A DNA stretch of 64,000 bases from Dipteris shenzhenensis (Eukaryota > Polypodiophyta > Polypodiopsida > Gleicheniales), in assembly GCA_047967505.1 (NCBI GenBank), contig CM106540.1. One strand, written 5' to 3'. The translations under genes were made by a program, and so were the position numbers. Below the pieces are notes generated by a model, which was not told the origin of the DNA, made no database searches, and saw only the letters and a list, made by a program, of their open reading frames with translations. This document shows, piece after piece, positions 22,580 through 34,312 of this stretch (its first letter is position 1; the number at the start of each line of letters is the position of its first letter).

Positions 22580-24678
22580 TCCATTGTTCTTGCCTCCCTT
22601 TTTGGCACTCCATATGGCCCCCTTTTTCTTTGGAGTGCTGTCAACAAGCTCCCAAGTATTATTCTTGACAATGGCATCCATTTCTTGTTTCATGGAGGAA
22701 ATTGGGGTTAAAGTGAGCCATTCTTCTATGCCATAGATCTCTAGTAAGGGCCTTTGTATTTGCTACTTGAGCCCAGACTCTGTTAAATGGATTCTTTATG
22801 GAACATTTATGTTTATGGAAAGTACATCATTCCCATAGTCATACATGGCTGAAACAGAAAGCAAGTTCTTTCCTAGACTGGCACACATTTCACATTCTTC
22901 CAATACCTAACACATTGTTCATTTAAAGCCAACACTAGCATTGTGCCATTTTGCTTGATATTCAGCTTGCAAGCATTTGCAACTTCTGCTCCATCACTGG
23001 TGGACCGGTCTAATGACTGAAACCAGTCCCCACAGCCTGTCATGTGCTTGCTAGCATCTGAGTTGATAAACCATAAATCTGCAGTAGTGGTTTTCTCACC
23101 TGCTACCATGAGATGCTCATGCGTAGGCTTTGTGTGAGAAGCAAGCTGATCCTCATCAAAAGCATTGAGGATTTCATCCCATTATAATCATAGGCCTGCA
23201 AATTTTGTGGTGGCTCCATCGCATTTAAGAGCATCATATGACGGCATAGAACACTCATCTGAATGAGCATCTGCCAGAGGTTATGGCTGTAAATAGATAT
23301 CCCCATCCTAAAGGTGCATGTTTGTCACGAGCTGGCTGCTCATTACATAGGGATGCCTGCTCATCCAAAAAACATATCATGCTCCATAATCCCTGCTTTA
23401 ACGAGATGTTCTGGTACATAATTGCTTTTTCAACAACATTGCTCGACTTATTTGCATTTATGGAATTGCCTTGGACTACATGTGCTTGCTGTTCTTGATT
23501 TCTTGTATTCATTCTCATAAGCTCCTATTTCCTATTTTTCACAATAGTGACACTTGCCCTCTTTGTGGACCTTGTTCCATGAGCATTGTGGTTGGCATTT
23601 GCAGTACCGCCACCACCTCTTTCTCCATGAGAGTTACAAGTAGAAGAATTTACCTACATCCATAAGTTGCAAAATCTTGGTCATTGCCACGACCTCCATC
23701 CATCGCATTAATTGCTCTTCCCCATAGAGCAAGGCAAGGTTCTCCTTTATGGTAGGCGTCTTGACTTGAGCTACCATGTTGAAGCTGGAGATAAACCCTT
23801 TGTACAAAGGTGCCAAAGAGTTCAAAGTATTGGCATAAGATCCTTATTCTCTGTTTTCTCACCGACATAGTCACAAGAAACGCTTCATCTGTTTCTCGTT
23901 TTGTCGTTTCGACAAATTTCGTTTCTACTTTGCGGACGAAATAGATAAGTTTCGAATTGATACTTTATGTATACCCTTTTAGGGGCGAAAAGATATGTTA
24001 TATTAAGTTAGAGTGAACAAAGCGAAATACAAGTTGAGATACTAAAAAGGAAATTCAAAACATAAACGCATTGGATTCTAGAAAAAACGGGGTGAAAACA
24101 TGTATTTTGATTTGGGCGAAAGGAAGGTTTCCTGAGAGCGTTTCATCTTATTTCGAAACGTTTCATTTGTTTCGTGTTTCAAGGGTTCGAACAGGACGAA
24201 ACGGGTTTTCATGTGACTACGCTCACCGATAGTTGCCAACTGCTCTGATTTCTTTGAGCTTGTTGAGATGGGTGGGGAGTGAATCTCCCTCTCGCATTCT
24301 TTTAGAGTGAAGGTGCATTTTGAGCTGTAAATTCTGCATGCATTGTTCACCTCAAAGTTGTCCTGCACTGCCATGTTGCTGCTGAAGGTTTCACACTCAT
24401 TATATGATTAATGAGGAAACTATATGGGCTCTCTTGGCATTAGTGGTAGGGTTGGTGGATGTGATGGCAACAAATTTCCACAAGCCTTTGTTAGTAGATG
24501 GCATCTTCATTGTAAACTCTAGAATCCACACGGGATAGTTCTGAATGCCACTCAACTGATCTTCCGCATGAGGCATGCGATTGTCTACGGTAAGAACTGA
24601 AAATAACAGTAGTACCTCTACAAAAGGTGCAATACCCTGATGTGGATGAATACAATTACCAAAAGAGAGCTGTAGCAC
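22580..24678 (-). pseudogene. Ty1/copia relic (gag, protease, pre-integrase, start of RT)
   Basis: On the minus strand. Gag N-terminus at 24560-24440 (QLSGIQNYPVWILEFTMKM, then GLWKFV). Gag middle continues at 23860-23640 after an interrupting MITE (SLAPLYKGFISSFNM). Protease at 23075-22880: WFINSDASKHMTG, where the catalytic D-S-G has become N-S-D. Pre-integrase zinc motif LWHRRMAHFN at about 22735-22705, immediately followed by the RT start EMDAIVKNNTWELVDSTPKK (about 22685-22625). The whole integrase core is missing between these two, an internal deletion. Many frameshifts. No LTRs recognised. Confidence 0.8.
23858..24229. mobile_element. 356-bp hAT-like MITE with 8-bp target duplication
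   Basis: Element 23866-24221 is flanked by exact 8-bp direct repeats CTCACCGA (23858-23865 and 24222-24229). Its ends are inverted repeats: CATAGTCACAAGAAAC on the left and, reverse-complemented, CGTAGTCACATGAAAA on the right (13 of 16 match). Eight-bp duplications and CA-starting ends fit the hAT superfamily. CGAAACG/CGTTTCG-type motifs recur inside. No transposase coding. Collapsing the element and one CTCACCGA copy rejoins the gag coding frame of the surrounding copia relic, confirming the insertion boundaries. Confidence 0.85.
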
Positions 24679-25680
24679 TTGCTAGAAGCCAAATTTTCAC
24701 CTTGACTTGCAAAAGCCCTCTAGCAAACACCATCGAAATGTGTGTAAGCATACACTTAATGCGAAAGCATCCAGTTTGTCACCACAAAACATCAAGCGTT
24801 GTGTATTTACAATAAGATTTGGGTTAAGTTGCATGCCAAAATGCATTCAAAGTTGAAATACACCGCTGAAGTGAAAAATACTGTTAAAACTTCAAAAAAT
24901 TGTAACCTACATCCGGAAAAAGTTGCAGATTTTAACTCATTTTAAAGCTATTTTGACTTTTTCATGCATCACAATGTTGAAGTGTCATAAGGACTGTAAA
25001 GATGCCTATATGGGAAATTTTTTCTGACGTTATGGATTTCACATATAAAATTTTGGCTATTTGGGTCTCTGTGTGATTATGCGTGCTTGTTCTCGTAGTC
25101 CTCTTTACAGATCGAAATCTGAAATGGACGCTTCGAATCCTAGGTTAGATGACTTGCAGATTCAGCTAATGGGACCTTCACTCAGGTTAGAAACAGCTGT
25201 GTTCTGTGTTTCTGTTGCTAAAAAGTTTAAGGGTGCACTGATAACATCTTGTCTAAACCTGCAGCAATGGGACACTTAGACTTTGCCGGTATGGAATTAA
25301 TAAAGCTGAAATTTACACTGCTAGCCAATGGCACCTTTAGTATGTCCATGTGGCACCTTTAGCATGTCTATGTCACCTCTTGTGTGACTCTTTCAGCTTG
25401 AGAGGGATCTATCATATTCATTTTGATTTGTCATCTTACATCATCTACAGTATGGTGATGGATCCATGATAGTCACGTCTACTTACAGATATAATATATT
25501 GGAAGGTAGTGTATGAGATGGACTTCACATCAATGAAGTTATGAGTCGTTTGACTATTACCTACTGGATTACGCTCCATGTGATATTAAGCTATCAACAC
25601 GTTGTATGAGATCGATGATGTTCTCTAACACTTGAGTCTCCACAGTAGCCATGGTTTATTCTTAACATTGTTAGGTAGAC

Positions 25681-25905
25681 TTATGTGTTGAATTCTCCCA
25701 TTTTTCATTCATTGGGGATATCGTACGCATTTCTGAGAGAGAGGTTGGTGCCAATACAATAATTTTAGAGATCTTTTATTGGGATTGCCAAGTTTTGGTT
25801 CTCTCTTCACCTGGTTTTATCAAGGGCTGCCAATGGTTATCTTGTACAGTTTTTGACAGTTTTATGTGTTGAATTCTCCCATTTTTCATTCATTGGGGAT
25901 ATCGT
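25681..25905. repeat. exact 44-bp direct repeat, 181 bp apart
   Basis: The identical 44-bp block beginning TTATGTGTTGAATTCTCCC lies at 25681-25724 and 25862-25905. The intervening sequence is unrelated to either copy. Exact identity suggests a recent local duplication. Intronic, non-coding. Confidence 0.9.
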
Positions 25906-27615
25906 TGTGTATGCTTTGGACTACTTATTCATGTTATAGGATTTCTAGGTTACGGTGGGTTCTATACGAGGGTTTGCATTGCTTTTGTAATTGAAGCTAA
26001 GCATAATAAACGAATATACATGGGATCAGCTCAGGTAGGAGATGTACCTCATTCACACACCATTGGGTGCCAGACTCGTTTCCCTTCTCTTCCCGATCCT
26101 GCGGTTGTATATGCATGGGTCAGACATTTTGTTAATTGCTCCCATCTTGGGTGGATACAATCTAACAACAGAGAGTGGGGAGCCAAAGCCTATGCAGGCG
26201 AACCCCTACGAAGGGGAATGAAGCTAAAGAAAGGCGGACGAATTAAGGAGCGCATCCATTAATTAGAATGAAGGCCACATATTATCGGGAGGAGGCATTG
26301 AGCAGAATGAAGTGCACGAAATGCAACAAAGATGCTACGACAAGGTGAATCATGAAGAGTGGCTTGGTGAAAATACACGAAACACAGTGAAGAGCAAATT
26401 ACAAAAGAAATAACGAAGCAAAGTGGTCTAAATATTAGGGGCACATTAAAGGGTAGATGGTGGCGGAGGGGAGATCAGTGCAGCGAGAAGATTGTGGACA
26501 AAGCACGACCAAGATGATAGGACAAAGAGAAACATGAAGCACGAAGAAGTGACGTGCACAAACCATGCTCAAGATTGGGCAATGATTATGTGGACCTTGA
26601 CGTGAGACGGGATTCTGCGATACACATGAATACGGAAACCATAGCAATATAGGTGGGTAGGCAAGCACACACTCCACCTTACTCAATTCATCAAAGATGA
26701 TGTATTACAAACAAACGAGGGGAACCCCATGCGAATGAAATCCTGATGTAGAAAATATAGATTGAACAAACTATGAGTCAACTTGATAAGCATGACTATA
26801 GCCAGCGGCGCACTGCTGTCTTGTGTAGTGATTCGATTGAGTACCCCTTTTGTAACTGTCAGATCTTATCATTGAAGGTTGATTGTGAGGATTTGGCTTC
26901 TACGGTGACTCACATTGGTCCTAGCCCTAAACACGATGGCTAGATTTTGGCCATGGATCAATGTGGCCTTCAGATTTTCGTGGCTAGGATGGAGGTTGCT
27001 TGAGGCTCGTAAAGAGTGATTATTGAGTTAGGTCCTTGATTTGATTCTCTCGACTATCCAATGACAAGCAGTTTGCCGGCGAGTGGGATTTAGAGGTCAA
27101 AGTTTGATCACCAAAGCTGAGTCATCGAAGTTGAGCACCTAAATCGACACAACGAATCCAGTCATCAAATTGCCTACCAAATTTTGTTGCTAGGTTTGGC
27201 CAATGAACTGTCTTTGAACTCCTTGCGTTATGTGTATGCCAAAGACCTGTTTAGAGTTGGTTTGGAGTGTGCATTCGCGTGGTGTCGTTGTTTTGTTTTT
27301 GTTTCGTACTTGATTTACTCCGGATTGTTTGTTTGCAGGTAGATCTTTTTGTGCCAACATCTGGTGACTCTTGGCTGCACAAGCTTGCCGTTGAGCTTCA
27401 AACCCAAGATATGCCTTCATCCTTTGAGCACACGACTCTTATTGTTTCTTCTTTAGTACATATATACACAATAAATGCAACGTACAAACGCCTCTTTATG
27501 GATGCAACTATAGAATGTGCTCTTTTTTGGCAACATGCAATCCTATTTCTAGACCTCTCTTCATCGTGCGAGCAATCTAGTTAGTGAATAGTCTTTAACC
27601 TATGAATATTGAATA

Positions 27616-28277
27616 TTCTTGGGCATGGTTGTTAAGACACTCGTGTCTTATGATAAGACACTTAAGACATGTGTCTTATCTTAAGACACCTTTAGACACT
27701 CTAGTGTTTTTTTTTTTTTTTTGGGTGGGTGAGGAGTAACAACACACATTGAGTTTGACTTAGCCATGCTATCATTGATGGTGACTTTGGATCTAGCAGT
27801 GGCAGTGACCTCATAGATTCAGATTAGGATGAATCTTTAGAGATTTGAGTCTTGAGAGTCGAAAGCTTTCTTTCAATTATATGTATCGAGATGCAGTTTT
27901 CATTCATGTCACATGTGACAAGATTCAATTGTCAGTTTAAACCTTTTAGTACTCAAAACTTGTGAACTCTTCAGTCGTGAGTCTTAACTTTAACATTTAA
28001 GTCTTGAGTGACGAGTCTTGACTCTTAACTACATTGTACAAGTGCATTGTTTCTTCTTGCATTATTTAAGTGTAGCTTATTGTACTTCTAGAATCTAGCA
28101 GCTAGCTATGCTAGCAAGTTGTACATTTGTATACTTATACATAATTAATTAAATATTTATTATTATAACCACAATGGCATGTCTTACGTGTCTTATCTTT
28201 AAGACTCTTTAGACACTCGTGTCTGAAGCGTGTCTAACGTGTCGTGTCTTAACGTGTCTTACAACCATGTTCTTGGG
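27616..28277. mobile_element. 646-bp hAT-like element with 8-bp target duplication
   Basis: Element 27624-28269 is flanked by exact 8-bp repeats TTCTTGGG (27616-27623 and 28270-28277). Terminal inverted repeats: CATGGTTGTTAAGACAC on the left and, reverse-complemented, CATGGTTGTAAGACACG on the right. AAGACAC/GTGTCTT motifs recur many times near both ends (27635-27700 and 28180-28262), the arrangement of subterminal transposase-binding repeats in hAT elements. A poly-T tract (27709-27724) sits inside. No transposase ORF, so it is non-autonomous. Confidence 0.9.
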
Positions 28278-28419
28278 GTCTTGGACCATTCCTTGATTTA
28301 TCATCCAGACATCTGTGTTTTTGGACCTTTGATTCCTTGTCTTCCATAATGTTAAAAATTATGTCGTCCATTTCTCCTTTGAAGATTTGATAGACGTCAT
28401 TGAGTTTTGATCCAGTGGA

Positions 28420-29060
28420 GGACGTCTCAGGGTCTTTGTCTTCTATTTTTTTGTTGATTGTAAATAAAAATCTGTGGCCCTTTCAGACTCCTGCTTGTCT
28501 GAATAAGGATTTAGGACAATCCAATTGCTACCTCTCCCTAGAATGAGGTTTTCGGTGGGAATGCCCACCTAATAGTCTGCTAGGATGATCCATAGAGCTT
28601 GCCCTCCCTTCATACGCAGCACATGGAAGTCATTCAAGGTCGGGTACCTTTGATTTTGACTGGTGGTTGGTAGAGTATGTCCTCGGGTGTGACACTCTAA
28701 TTATTTGTCATTCGTAGAGATCGGAAGGCCTTGCTTGATAGTCTTAGCCCAAGTCAGTCGAATGTTTCAAGGTTCATGACGTTTGGCCGACCTAGCATCT
28801 ATGACCACATTTCTGATGACTTGGCCCTTGATGAGGACATCTATGTGTGGCCAGTTTTGCTCAATGGCCATCAATGCTATGATGGGCAAATGAGGTGGAG
28901 TAGGGGTGCTAGTCTTTTGCTTCACTCCTATGAACAACCTTTGGATTGTGTGGTGAATGTCCGGGAATAGCATCATGGCCTGCATCACAGTCATGGATAC
29001 CAGAGTTTGAGACATGTCCTTCACAGTGTTGTATGACTGAACATCCAGGAGAGGTCTCCT
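28420..29060 (-). pseudogene. Ty3/gypsy protease relic
   Basis: Minus strand. A HLPIIALMAIEQNWPHIDVL segment, then IKGQVIRNVVIDARSAKRH at 28830-28775, matches the retropepsin entry strand of plant gypsy elements, where VIIDGGSAVN is usual; here the catalytic D-G-G-S has become D-A-R-S. Further on, LNDFHVLRMKGGQA (about 28650-28605) and a degraded ILGRPWL-like flap follow. Stops and frameshifts present. Gag and RT are not readable around it. Confidence 0.65.
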
Positions 29061-29883
29061 CTCATACTGGTATTGGGAGCTTTGCGAGTCTATAGGCTCT
29101 ATTTTGGAGTCAATGGGGTTTTACCCTTTACTGCTTTGCCTTGCTAGGAAGCTGAGGGTTTGAGAACTGTTGTGCACGTGGCTCCAAGGGACTTTATGGC
29201 ACCATCAACAAATCCTTGAAATCCGTGAGACAACCGTCATGGTACTATTTAATCATTTAGGGACCCTTGTTTCAGGAAGACTTATATTCAGAACTTTCAG
29301 AATGTTCAGGTAGGTAGTACAAGCAATGGTCTTATTTGATTATATAATTAGTCCAAATCAACAAGGCACTGCCTGGGGTTAAGAATCTTGCTAAGCTACC
29401 CTTAATGGCAACACAGCGATATTAGTAGTTGACTGGATCACTGTCCACAGCTCCTTTAGGTGGGGTAAATTATATTCGACCTCAGAAAGGCGTTCTCAAG
29501 CATTGTTAGATCAGAACTTTAAATAACCTCATATGATAGGCTCTAGATTGACAGGGGTTGATACACTTTGCATGGTTTGAATATATGCTTACCTTTTTAT
29601 CAAATATGTAGAGTCTGAATGATCTGTCATTATCTTCTATTGTTGAGACATAGTTTGTGTAAGCTTGTTTCAAAGATGCCTTGGACAGAGACTGGACAGT
29701 TCTCATTTGTGATTTTTTCACTCCACATTTCACAGGTTTCATTTTCTTTCAAACAAAATGGCAGATTTGATGTAATGGCCCACTTAATAACCAGCGTTCC
29801 TGTAAAGACTAGGAAATAGAAATGGTCTTGGTTTGATTTCTCTTATTTGTGATGTTGACATCCTGGAATGGTTACAAATTCAG

Positions 29884-30051
29884 GCTGAAATTGCGAGGCA
29901 AGAGGTCAGATTGAAGGCTGAGCGAGAGAACCTTGAGAAGGAAAAGAGTGTTCTTATGGGCACTGCATCGGACAATCAAGATGGTGCACTTGAAATAACT
30001 GTCAGTGGTGAGAAATATCGTTGTCTGAGGTTCTCTAAAGCAAAGAAGTGA
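29884..30051 (+). CDS. small coiled-coil protein, exon 2 of 2
   Basis: Starts after an AG acceptor at 29882-29883, phase 0, and encodes 55 residues to TGA at 30049-30051. It continues the exon-1 coiled coil (AEIARQEVRLKAERENLEKE), then KSVLMGTASDNQDGALEIT, and closes with VSGEKYRCLRFSKAKK, a short beta-like and basic tail. No stops, clean composition. The pyrimidine-rich stretch before the acceptor (TTTGATTTCTCTTATTTG) supports splicing. Together with exon 1 this gives a 115-residue protein, probably cytosolic or nuclear because no signal or membrane segment is seen. Confidence 0.8.
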   Translation, partial: AEIARQEVRLKAERENLEKEKSVLMGTASDNQDGALEITVSGEKYRCLRFSKAKK

Positions 30052-31676
30052 TGGTCTTGTTGCATTTTGGAAATTCTAGCTCCCACAGCATAATTGAATG
30101 CGCCCAAGGGGAGGTAGGTCGCAGAACGTCTCTCTCTGTACAATGTTCATATCTACTTTCAGTGTACACTACCTGCTTTTTTCATGATAAGCTGGATATA
30201 AGGACTAGATGAATTTCTTGATGTAAGTTTTTCCCCAGGGAAGTGCATTTTACTTCCCTTGTGCAGTTGCTCTGGAAGTGGCGTTAATTGAAAAGAACTT
30301 ACAGCATATTCCAGCTTGCTTATGCACCACCCAAATTTTCTCAGATACTAGGTGTTGACCTTCTTAAGGAGTGTACTGCCCACATTGCAGCTGCTCAGAA
30401 AATGTAATGATCTTATTCAAAAGGTGTTTGTTGTGAAGAGCCATGGTAATGTTTTGAGTATTTACTCTACATCTGCTTACGGCACCGTTCAAAAGGGTAT
30501 CATTCTCATTGGGAAGCTACATGTTAGTTAGTAATAATCTATACAATTCTGCTGATTCTTGAATGTAGGACAATATTTATTGGAGTGTACTGGCTCCTTC
30601 ACGATTATTGCCCTATGATGTAACACCACTGCACCAAGAGCCTGGTGACATCCAGGGGGAAAAGGGGTTACGGCATAGTTGTGTCAGGCTAATTTAGAAA
30701 TTGGCTAACTGATTCAATTGTTCATCTATGCTTCTTTGTACAGGAAGTTATATGCAGTAGGAAACCCTTCAACAATTGCAAGTATTGTAAAGAGGCGATC
30801 TGAAAGTTGTTAGAGGGAAAAATAAATTGTTTCAAAATACATTCATAAACATCTGTAAACCCATGGAAGCAAGAGTAATTTTTTGTCCAGCAATGAGTGC
30901 AGAATCAATAGCGACTTCAATCATTTTAAACTGGAGCCATCTCATCTGGTCGTGCCGAAACTGCCCAATTGTTGCATGTCTGATGAAAGCTGTGTTTACT
31001 TTGTCCTAGTAAAACCATCATAAGGGAATTTGTTCTCTCTTTCCTTGACTAAGTTGATGGGGCATAAACAGCCTATCCAATGAGTCAATTTTGGGCAATT
31101 GTGATGCATTTAGAGAATCCAGCACTGATAAGAAAGCTCCTGGTTTGAAGCTTTGTGAGTGCACTCTCATGAATTGGAGACTACACATTAATTTTGTTGA
31201 TGGTTTAAATGGTTAGTTTGGCAATACGTCAGGCCTCTAGTTTTAGAAAACGGATTATGTATGTGAACCTTTTTTGTGCAACTATGTTGTTGACCTATCA
31301 TTTTGATTGGCACCTTGATTGTCGGTGACGTATAACTTGATTTGTTTGTTCACGTGGAACTTCACCAAGGTGGTAGTCGAGATTGCCCCAACCACGTGGC
31401 ATTTACCAGCTCGACGCCCATTGAGAGCAGTTGGTTCGAACCTGAACCACTTAGTCATGGTTAGTTTAGTTAGGCAGTCAGAGAGCATTGAGATACATGT
31501 GGCCTGCTGTGATAATACCATGTGGGCTGTGTACCCATTGGCACTTGGCTCCACTTCCTTACGACACGTGTTGGGACGGGTCAGCCTTGTGGAGAGGGCC
31601 TACAGAGTTTGTAGGTATTGTATTGCTGGACACTATTGGACATTCTGAATAGGCCCAGGCTGGGTGTCGTGGAGAA
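30052..31676. other. 3' UTR of the coiled-coil gene, then unassigned DNA
   Basis: The first few hundred bases probably include the 3' UTR; the poly(A) site cannot be placed. An AATAAA lies near 30820, but that is far downstream. No other coding region is supported. Confidence 0.4.
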
Positions 31677-31951
31677 TGTTGGAAATGGCGAACCCAGGCC
31701 GGATGGTTAGCATTGTCAAGAGTATGATAGGTATCATGCACACACACCGACGTAGCAATGAGGAGAGGGAAGCTTCTTGGTCTCTGTCTATTACTTAAAG
31801 TGTGCTACAAACATAAGTGACTTAGTGTGCCCTATATACTCGGGCACATACATTACATTACATGTAATTTGTTGGTATTTCCTCACGACTAGTACTCTGC
31901 CTTATCTTGGTTGAGGTGGTGGATAGAGATGTATCTCCGACTCCCTAAACA
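31677..31951 (-). mobile_element. 3' LTR of a minus-strand copia element
   Basis: On the minus strand the LTR starts TGTTTAGGGAGTCGG directly after a G-run polypurine tract (plus-strand CCCCCC at 31952-31957). It contains a TATA-like TATATAGGG (plus strand near 31831-31842) and ends at a CA (TG on the plus strand at 31677). The outer edge is less certain than the inner. It belongs to the copia pol relic on its right. Confidence 0.6.
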
Positions 31952-31957
31952 CCCCCC

Positions 31958-33330
31958 GTCAAGCTCAAGTTACGAGGAGGATGAGTGCTTGAGCTTGCAC
32001 CACTCAAGCAATGTACTCCCATAGCATCTCGCAAGTATTGTAGCTTCTCACGAGCAAAGACTTTGTGAATACTCTGTTTTGTAGACACGTGTTGCAGGTC
32101 GAAAGCTCCATTGAGCACCTTTCTAGAAATGAAGTGGTAGTAGACCTCTATGTGTTTCATAGGAACATGAAATATAGGATTATTGGCAAGCAAGATGTTG
32201 GTAATGTTATCACAATACATGGGTATTGGGTCCACCACATCACAGCCAAGCTGAGCTAGGAAGTTGCATAACAATATAGCTTGACATGCCGCAATCACTA
32301 CTACTACATGCTTTGCCTCTGTAGATGAAAGTGCAGCTGTGGGCTGTTTCTTTGGAAGCCACGACACTGTAGCCAATGCAAGAATGTATGCACACATAGA
32401 TGTAGGTCTCCTGTCGTTGGCACATCTTGCCCAATCGATGCGCATATAATTTGAGCTCTCCATAAACTCTGTAGTGCAAACCATAGTTAAGTGTATGCTT
32501 AATATACCTCATAATGCATATGGTAGCATCGAAATGTGGCTTCTTGGGTGTTTGCATGTATTGACTCACAACTTCGAGTGCATAGCTAATGTTTGGCCTC
32601 GTAGTGGTGAGGTAAATAAGTGATCCCACCATCTTGCAATACATATTGCAGTCTATCTCAACACCCATATCTGTTTTTATCTTAGCATTTGCATCCCATG
32701 GTCTAGACATAGGCTTACATGCCATCATACCTTACTTGGCCAATATATCCAATGCATTGTCGTTGTAGTAGCTAAGTATGTTGTCCATCTCTTTTCAATG
32801 CCAAGGAAAGACTTGAGTATATTGAGATCTTTTATTTCAAACTTCACTCCCGTTTTAGTGTATCTTGACGTGTATAATCAAGTCCTCCTTTCTAGTGACA
32901 ATCAAATTGTTGACATAGAATCCTCTATGGCTCCCCTTGACTCAGACAAACAAAGAGGGATCTTTGGGGCACACCATAAAGCCAATGTGTTGCAATTACG
33001 GGGTCATACGATCATGACCTACTCTAGGTGCTTGCTGTGGCTAATAGCACCTAGGCATGTCCTTTTCATTTTAACAATGCACAACTTCTGTAATGTTGTG
33101 ATTTTTGCTTTCTACCATGCCATTTTGTTATGATGTGTATGGATATGAAACTTGTCGCCAAATGCCATGTTGCCGCAAATATGCAGTAAAATCTTATGAT
33201 TCACGTTTAGGTTTCATTCTAAACCATGGCTCTAACTATTGAAATTTTTAGAATACTTCAAAGTTCTCATGCCTAGGTCTTCCACGAGTAATCATCAATG
33301 AATTAGACATAAATTTTCAGCCTTCTAATG
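31958..33330 (-). pseudogene. Ty1/copia RT tail and RNase H relic
   Basis: Minus strand, right to left. An RT end with a degraded VDDxLI-like strand (about 32930), FEIKDLNILKSFLG and LDILAK (about 32860-32740), then MACKPMSRPWDANAKIKTD and GSLIYLTTTRPNISYALEVV, VSQYMQTPKKPHFDATICIM (32728-32500). RNase H: SWLPKKQPTAALSSTEAKHV, PIPMYCDNITNILLANNPIF, HVPMKHIEVYYHFI, then KVLNGAFDLQHVSTKQSIHK (32350-32050). The usual ALSSTEAEY motif has K for the catalytic Glu. Frame changes near 32500 and 32800. It ends next to the polypurine tract at 31952. Confidence 0.85.
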
Positions 33331-34312
33331 TTGCGCTAGGAGGTTGTCCATACATTAACTTTGGTCTTCATTGTTGGATGCACAAGGTTGGAATACAAGC
33401 TCTCTTTTCTCTTGCAAGAGCGTTTAGGGTGTTCTCTTGTCCTTTGTAGTGTCTTGTGTTTGCCACTCCATCCCCATTCATTCTCCTCTTCTCCTCCCCT
33501 TTTCCCTCTCTTCTCCCATCTTCCCTTTCCCTCTCTCTCGTGGAAACACATTGCAACAATCTGGGAGCCGCTTGAGTGACACTTGCAGATGGCTTGTGCT
33601 TTGCATTGCTCTCACAAGGAGTAGCTTGGAGTGGAGGCTCCATCGGCATGCCTTCAAGATCCCCACGACACATGAGTCACCATTGAGACCACACATCTTT
33701 GGCACCGCTGTCAGGGAGTTCAAGATATGCTTTTGCATTGCACTTGCTTTCTCTCGTTATCTATCCATTGCTCATTGTTTCAAGCTTAACTTAGAGCTTT
33801 GGTAGTGGAGTTGTAGGAGAGGAATGAGTGAAGAAGTGTGAGTTTTGGAAGGAAAAAGAAGCAGCTGTCATTTTCTTTTTGGAAAGCATTTTGGATCATT
33901 TGAAGCTTGCTTTTTATGTTTTTTAGTGTTTTGAGTTGATGGGAAGATAATTTGGAAGATTGCTAAGGAATGTATGGTGTCAAAACTCACAAAAAACAAC
34001 CAAGAATGAGGAATCATGCTGAAAATATAAGTGGTTTTGAGTGTAGACAGTCACCTCTTTAAGAAATCTCTCATTTTTCATTCAAATGTTGTTTTTATTT
34101 CTTGTTTTTTGCATAGAATAGGTAGTTTAGCATCCCCCTATCACAAAAAAACTTGAACAGAAACTTTAAAATCATGAAAAATCTTCAAAAACCAGTTGGC
34201 AAAACTGCGAGTTTCTATGCCCACAATCCATCGCCATAGCTCGGTATCCTATCAACCCGTCGCCTTAGGTCTCTATCCCGCCTGTCAAAAAGGTGTTGAT
34301 CGGGTACCATAA
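33331..34312. other. no gene seen; pyrimidine-rich block
   Basis: A C/T-rich stretch (33475-33540) creates low-complexity ORFs on both strands. The rest has no recognisable coding or repeat content up to the LTR of element A. Confidence 0.4.

Larger units (their letters stand above)
22009..29883 (+). other. ~7.9 kb intron packed with transposon relics
   Basis: Bounded by donor GTAACG (22009) and acceptor TTACAAATTCAG (ending 29883). Contains a minus-strand copia relic, two hAT-like elements with 8-bp target duplications, a minus-strand gypsy protease relic and unassigned repeat DNA. The inserts do not touch either splice site. Confidence 0.75.

Noticed and set aside
26020-26262. 80-codon plus-strand ORF in the intron
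   Set aside because: No homology pattern, no neighbouring exon, and unremarkable composition; likely chance.
31430-31455. GGTTCGAACC as a tRNA T-loop
   Set aside because: It is a short palindrome without an A box or cloverleaf around it.
31282-31648. Antiparallel ORFs of 90 and 109 codons
   Set aside because: They mirror each other in opposite strands, lack any element domain, and lie outside the copia LTR boundary.
33330-33810. Overlapping ORFs on both strands
   Set aside because: They follow a CT/GA-rich block, read Arg/Glu- or Ser/Leu-rich low complexity, and match no element domain in order.
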